Positions 59,101 to 64,000 of a stretch of DNA of 64,000 nucleotides are shown here, one piece after another. This DNA is from Quillaja saponaria (lineage: Eukaryota > Streptophyta > Magnoliopsida > Fabales > Quillajaceae), in assembly GCA_029379385.1 (NCBI GenBank), contig CM055613.1, positions 24,463,652 through 24,527,651 of the forward strand, in the 5' to 3' direction. The translations under genes and the position numbers were made by a program. The notes beneath the pieces were generated by a model, which worked only from the letters and a program-made list of their open reading frames with translations, was not told the origin of the DNA and made no database searches. Positions within the stretch are counted from its first letter, which is position 1; each line of letters begins with the position of its first letter.

Positions 59101-62100
59101 GTGGGAGAAGTCTTGCCATCTGCACTGCTCATTTATCCTAATTAGGTGGGTGTTAGAGTATGTTTAGTGTTAGGATCCATGAGAGTATTAATAGGCTTTG
59201 ATCCTAGTATACCTGTATTACTCAACAAATCAAGACAATATTTTATTTGAGAAAAACAAATACCCAACCGTGATCTAGCAATCTTAATACCTAAGAAATA
59301 CCTTAACTGCCCTAAATCCTTAGTTTGAAATTTGGATTGGAAGAAAGATTTCAAATGTTGAATTCTCTGGCTATCATCACCTGTGATTACAATGTCATCA
59401 ACATACACAATCAATAATATCTACCACTAGATATATGACGGTAGAAAATAGAATGGTCAATTGTACACGCCAAAGTTGGGCACAACTTCATTGAACTTAC
59501 CAAACCAAGTTCTGGGAAATTGTTTCAAACCATACAAGGATTTCTTCAACCTACAAACCAAGCCAGACCCCCTCTGAGCAACATAGCCTAAAGGTTGCTT
59601 CATAAAATCCTCTTCATCAAGGTCACCATGGAAAAAAGCATTTTAGATATCTAATTGATGTAGTGGCCAATCATAGATGGCTGTAAGATAGATAAACAGA
59701 AGGACATGTACGTTACCTTTTCAAATGGCAAGAGGATGATCAGAATTTGGAGGATCTGGATCTGAAGGCAAAAAAGCAACTGGCAGAGCACCTGAATCTG
59801 TTGAGATACTCTTGTCTGCCTAGCATCGAGTGTAAACCACCAAATTAGGATGAGATAGACGACTAGGTAAACTTAGAGGATAGTCAGTAAACATTGGAAG
59901 AGGAACATGTAAGGAAGAAGTGTTTCGATGTCAATAGCAATGTCTGAGTCAGTGTAGATGGGGTTGATTCAAAAAATGTAAATTCACACAAACAAAGAAA
60001 CGATTTGACGAAGGACTATAACATCTATACTGTTTTTCTGTACGAGTGTGTCCTAAAAAAATACATTTAATAGAACATGGATCCAGTTTAGGATAAAAAA
60101 GGATAGAATAATTTAAACTTTTAGTGTGTTTACTGGCAAACATGAGATTAAAAGACAAAATGGGAATATATACTATTCCACTGCCTACAGTAGTAGAACC
60201 ATTTGCTAAAGTAACAGGACATGATGATTTCGAATCTTGCAAGTTAGTAAAAAGACTAGATGTACCTATCATATGATCTTGTGGCCTAGAATTAAGAATC
60301 CAAAAGGCTGAATAACTAGAAAAACAAACTGTAGAATTATCCAACTAGGCAAGAGATGCAGTGAGAAGAGATGTTTGCTATGCATACTGTAACTGAAGTA
60401 ACTTAGAATACTCCTCCTTTGAGATAAAAATGTTTCCAGAAGATTCAGATTTTGAGGAAGTATATACATTATTTGCAACTTTAGGAGGCTCACCATTCAA
60501 CTTCTAACAATATTCACAAGTTTGGTTCTCTTGGCCACAATAAGTGCATTTACTATTTCCTCTGCCTCCAGGCCTCATCTACCACCAGATCAAGCCCATC
60601 ATGCAATTAAGAAGGATGTGTTTAAGTATTTAGGTTTATTTAATAAAAAGATAGCGCAATTAAGCATAATATGAATTATAGAATTAAGGCAGTTAGATGA
60701 AGTGATGAAGTGGTGAAGTGATTCGGTAGTTTTATGTGACCCTAAAATACTGAATAGGTTGAAAGGAAAATTTTATAGGATGATAGTGAGAACAACTATG
60801 TTGTATGGTTCCGAATATAGGACAATTAAGAAACAACACTCTCGTAAGATGAGAGTAGCTGAAATGCGAATGTTGAGATAAATGAATGAACATACAAAAA
60901 AGGATAGAATACGAAATGAGAAGATTGATAGGAAGGTTGAGGTAGTACCTATCGAAGAGAAAATGAAGGAGAATCGCTTACATTGGTTTGGACATATCCA
61001 ACATCGGTCAATAGATGACGTAATTAGGAAAGATGACTTGGTGCAGGTGGTAAGTGGTAGGTGTTAGATGTGGTAGAGGAAGATCGAAACTTAAATGGGA
61101 GCAGTCATTGCGAATGATATGATTGCTCTAGGCATTACTGAAAATTATGCATTGGATCAATGTGAATAGAAAAAAAAAATTCATATAGCTGATCTCAACT
61201 AGTTTGAGATTTAAGGCTTAGTTGAGTTAAGTATTAGTACTGGGGGAATACTAAGATAGTTGACGATAAACTTCAGCAAGAGATGGAAGAGAAGCACTCG
61301 CAAGAATCTGTGCCTTAACAGACTCATAATCAGCATGAAGATCAACCAAAAAACTAAGAACCATAAGCTGTTCACGTTGTACCTTTTGCTTTGCTGTATC
61401 AGTCGAGAGAAGTTGAACAATATTAAGTTCATCATAAATCCGCTTTGTAGCACCAAAAAAGTTAGAGATAGGCCTATCAAGTTGTTTAGCCTGAAAGAGA
61501 TCACGAGAGACATTGTACAGATGAGTCAAATTACTGGAATACATCATTTTCACAAAATCCCATATTTTTTTGGCAATATGATGGGAACACATGCCAGCAA
61601 TATGAAGTTCCATTGAATTCCAAAAAAGAGAGATAATTTGGTTATCAACCCTCCAAGCCTTAGCTTCTTTGATACCCTCCTTAGGGGGAATTGAAGTAAG
61701 ATAGTTTTCATACCCTTAACCTATCAAATTATTCCTCATCAGCTCTAGACCACTGCAAGTAATTACTGTTATTCAATTTTCGAGTATTAATTTGTGGAGG
61801 TAATGCAGATTTAGATTCCATACTTCACAATTCGCAGAAAAATAAAATAAAATTGGGGTACCACAACAAATAAATGTTAAAATAAGAAATTAAGACAAAA
61901 GAGTCAAAGTCAAAGATCACAACCCATAATCAGCTAAAAAATTCCAATAAAAAATTGCTTAGGAGAAGGATTGAGCCATGAATCTCCCCAAAAAAAAAAA
62001 CACATCAAAAGTGCATAAAAAACATACCAAATCGAAGCTGAAGCTGATATGGGATTGCTGGAAATAAATCAGAGAAGAAATACCCAAAAATTACATCACA

Positions 62101-63315
62101 TGCTCTTTTTCTTCTCTCTGCATGTGGTCTTCACCTGCTTGTCTGCCTGTTCTGCGCGTGGTCTTCACGCGCCGGACACGCTTGGATCTTCCATTGCGCG
62201 TGGTTCTCACGCACCTCTCACAGTGGCGACGTGTTTGGCACATGAACAGTATTTTTCCGGCAGGCTTCCTACTGCTGCCAGATTGGAGGCTTTCGACCCT
62301 TTCTGCGGTGGTGGATGGCTGAAAAACTGACTGGAGAAAGGAGTGAGTCTAGTGAAGCTTGTAGTTTTTGTTAGATTGTTATATGTGAGGGGAGGGTTGA
62401 CTGTTATTGTATTTGTACAAGATTGAGCATTTATATGTTTTACCGTGAGGGGAGTATTAGGGTATGTATAGTATTAGGTTATGTTGGGTGTTAAGGCCCA
62501 CATTGTTTAGATAAATCAAGTCTTATGTAAGTGATCTATTATAAATATGACATTGGTGTAGTCTTGGAATCATCCAAGCTATTACTCTTTCTTCGTCTCT
62601 ATATATTTTACTGTGGGATCAAAATTCTAAGGTGCATAAGGTCTTTGCTTAATAGTAGAATTAGCTAGAAAAACATGCAAGTGGGTTTCTGTTAATCATT
62701 TCAATTGTTAATGGAGGAAACAAATGCCATACAGTGAGAACAGATCCCGTTTTCTTTCACAATCATTTGGAGGTTTGTTGGCTCTTGTAGTCTGGACTCT
62801 GGTATGCAATTGTTGTAATTTCCTATTGGTATCTATTTTTCTGCATAAGAGCTTGATTTTTGACTTCACAGAATAGTCATGTTCTCATATATACTGGGGA
62901 GTATTGATGCTATAGGATTTCTGATGAGAACAAATTAACAAAATTGTACTTTCTTTCACAGGTGGCAGAGAGGGCTTTATACTTGTGGAACAATGATCAT
63001 ATTGAGGGCTTAATCAGACAAAACTGTAAAATAATACTGCCCCTTATTTTTCCTGCTTTGGAGAAAAATGGTCGTAATCACTGGAATCAGGTGGTCCAGA
63101 GCTTGACTCTCAATGTCCGCAAGATCTATTCTGACTTTGATCCTGAATTGTTTGAGGAATGCTTGCGCAAGTTCCAGGACGATGAAGCAAAACTGGAGAA
63201 GATAAAAACAAAACATGAAGCCTCGTGGAAGCGCTTAGAAGAGATTGCTGCATCAAAAGCTGCAAGTAGTTCAAGTCTTGTTCCCGTTACAGTATCCAGC
63301 CAGACAACTTCATGA
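56131..63315 (+). CDS. PP2A regulatory subunit B' (B56 family)
   Basis: Two coding exons, 56131-57348 and 62962-63315, join in phase 0 (CAG|GTATGA donor, TTTCACAG|GTGGCA acceptor) to give 523 residues. B56 subunits bind the PP2A A/C core and choose its substrates. The start [16 protein letters not shown] is the usual beginning of plant B' proteins. Residues 17-83 are a Ser/Asn-rich variable tail. The B56 domain runs from [11 protein letters not shown] (88) to about 500, with AWPHLQ (195-200), LHRIYGKF (251-258) and [20 protein letters not shown] across the splice junction. The pocket that reads LxxIxE motifs is kept: H252, R253, Y255, R262 and I296, with V292 for the usual Ile. By its N-terminus and C-terminus it looks closest to the gamma/zeta/eta/theta clade, which I infer by eye. 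The single 5.6-kb intron carries copia element D. Confidence 0.95.
58482..58720 (-). repeat. LTR plus primer-binding site of a truncated copia element
   Basis: On the minus strand the sequence ...ATTCTAACT is followed by TGGTATCAGA (58482-58491), the initiator tRNA-Met primer-binding site, then a short internal leader to the left. The LTR lies to the right, with TATATATAGGCTACAAT in its middle (a TATA-like core). The rest of the element is missing, and the right limit is approximate. Confidence 0.5.
59142..61830 (-). pseudogene. Copia element D gag-pol fragments
   Basis: Gag: 61251-61613 with [20 protein letters not shown] and [13 protein letters not shown], and earlier codons up to about 61830. 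Protease: 59949-60344 starts before [13 protein letters not shown] (catalytic DSGA lost) and runs, after [18 protein letters not shown], directly into [19 protein letters not shown], which normally follows the integrase. RT: 59142-59414 with [11 protein letters not shown] and [18 protein letters not shown] further RT segment at 59440-59690 is broken by frameshifts. The integrase catalytic core is absent. Confidence 0.85.
59160..62340 (-). mobile_element. Ty1/copia element D, rearranged, antisense in the PP2A B' intron
   Basis: Element D is homologous to element C along its length (same words, same order, same minus orientation), from late RT at 59160 through gag and the 5' leader to about 62340. 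Differences from C: it begins abruptly inside RT with no RNase H or 3' LTR; a deletion near 59690 joins mid-RT to a segment near the integrase-RT linker; a second deletion near 60090 removes the entire integrase; and an RTE LINE fragment interrupts gag at about 60615-61237. No LTR belonging to the C family is visible at its right end. Confidence 0.85.
60615..61237 (+). mobile_element. RTE-type LINE 3' fragment nested in copia element D
   Basis: The plus strand reads [20 protein letters not shown] then [10 protein letters not shown], then [15 protein letters not shown] and [13 protein letters not shown], the C-terminal end of RTE-clade LINE ORFs (compare YGSECW...WFGHVxRR). It ends with GATCTCAACTAGTTTGAGAT then TTAAGGCTTAGTTGAGTTAAGT, the short hairpin-bearing tail of plant RTE elements. 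It has several stops and is 5'-truncated. It interrupts the gag of element D, since gag sequence homologous to element C lies on both sides. Confidence 0.85.
62446..62650 (+). repeat. LTR-like fragment with preceding polypurine tract
   Basis: GTGAGGGGAG (62445-62454) is a polypurine tract, followed by a block with TTGGGTGTTAAGGCCCACAT and TCTATTATAAATATGACATT (TATA-like), ending in CTCTTTCTTCGTCTCTATAT. This is the layout of a plus-strand 3' LTR. A second GTGAGGGGAG at 62379-62388 suggests a small duplication. No internal domains in this orientation were found. Confidence 0.4.
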
Positions 63316-64000
63316 TAGTGATGAAGGATGTTTTTTGTGACAAGGACTCAATTTTTGATTGGTTTCGGTCCTTTGTAGATAAAAGATTTATGTGCTTGGA
63401 AGGTTAAATTTTCTGGGATTGTCACCAATTTCCTTTGCTGTTCCTAAACCTGTTTGGAGTTGACAGTCAGCAAAGAACACCGTAAACCTTGATGCAGTGG
63501 TGGAATTTCACCAGTCTGAAATCTGGACGGATGGTATACGCAGAAGGGTAGGTCTGGTTCCACCCAACATCTGCAACCGAAGGACATAACTGGTAAGTTG
63601 GGCTGGCAGTGGACTGATAGAAGGGTTAACAGAAAGAAGCTACAATTCACAGGTAATTATGCAACTTCATACTTGATTCCAATCAGTACTCAACTTTTGC
63701 ACTACTGAATCTCATATCTGTATGTGTATGTATAATAGTATGCTATTCATTTATCTTGGTAGAACTGGTTTTCAATATGTAATTATATTATACATGTGTT
63801 AATAAGCTTGGAATTGGGTGGCTCTAATTGAATAGTTACATTGTTTGTTGCTTGGTCAAGGCAAGCATGCTCTCTCTGTTACTCCACTTTTTTAGTAAGA
63901 AAAATTGTCAGATAGGTATGATCTACTAGATGGTCCGCTCACAATGAGGTGGGTCAACATGCGGGCCCATGCTTATTGTGAGATGGGAGTATACAAAATC
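63316..64000 (+). other. 3' UTR and downstream flank of the PP2A B' gene
   Basis: Sequence after the TGA stop at 63313-63315. The first 300-400 bases have moderate GC and probably form the 3' UTR; GTAATT near 63652 follows a CAG and could be a donor of a 3' UTR intron, which I cannot verify. No further gene is visible before the window ends. Confidence 0.45.

Larger units (their letters stand above)
57349..62961 (+). other. Intron of the PP2A B' gene, expanded by transposons
   Basis: The first 1.1 kb (57349-58440) and the last 0.3 kb (62650-62961) look like ordinary AT-rich intron. The middle is a pile of LTR fragments, copia element D and an RTE LINE fragment. 58720-59150 holds nothing recognisable. 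Confidence 0.85.

Noticed and set aside
1..64000. tRNA, rRNA, CRISPR array or prokaryote-like operons
   Set aside because: No cloverleaf-like or rRNA sequence was recognised by eye, and the window is plant nuclear DNA; tRNAscan-SE would settle the tRNA question.

Overview
This is nuclear DNA of a flowering plant, almost certainly a eudicot. It is visibly AT-rich, and its two intact genes are split by GT-AG introns and encode plant-type proteins. The rest is a graveyard of typical plant transposons (CACTA, hAT, L1-type and RTE-type LINEs, Ty1/copia, a small non-autonomous LTR element). I cannot name the species.

Layout: 1-5402 is the 5' part of a CACTA DNA transposon on the minus strand. It holds a broken TNP2-type transposase, a purine/CpG-rich leader tract, a subterminal repeat array and the terminal CACTA motif at 5390-5402. 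5403-6760 is a decayed gene fragment next to that end. 6760-11590 is AT-rich with little recognisable. 11590-16250 is a decayed L1-type LINE (minus) whose RNase H domain is split by a 1.44-kb LTR-like insertion. 18180-19970 (+) and 20422-25318 (-) are two hAT transposons with facing 3' ends; the second still has recognisable termini and an 8-bp target duplication. 26040-31300 is a copia element (B) nested in the gag of an older copia element (A), both minus. 32280-32945 is a probable solo copia LTR, and 36533-38937 a small LTR element with one ORF of unknown function.

The gene-bearing right third starts at about 39.8 kb. Gene 1 (40074-54269, +) encodes a 707-residue membrane-anchored M3 zinc metallopeptidase (thimet-oligopeptidase-like) that I reconstructed from 20 exons. 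Its 5.3-kb intron 15 contains a nearly full-length antisense copia element (C). Gene 2 (56131-63315, +) encodes a 523-residue PP2A B56/B' regulatory subunit in two coding exons. Its 5.6-kb intron contains a rearranged antisense copia element (D) of the same family as C, itself carrying an RTE-type LINE fragment, plus fragments of other LTR elements.

The two genes lie head to tail 1.86 kb apart and have no obvious shared pathway. I found no RNA gene, no CRISPR array and no convincing new multi-gene system. The most interesting items are the altered active-site loop of the M3 peptidase, the nested transposon history, the sister copia insertions in introns of adjacent genes, and a G-rich telomere-like tract upstream of gene 1.
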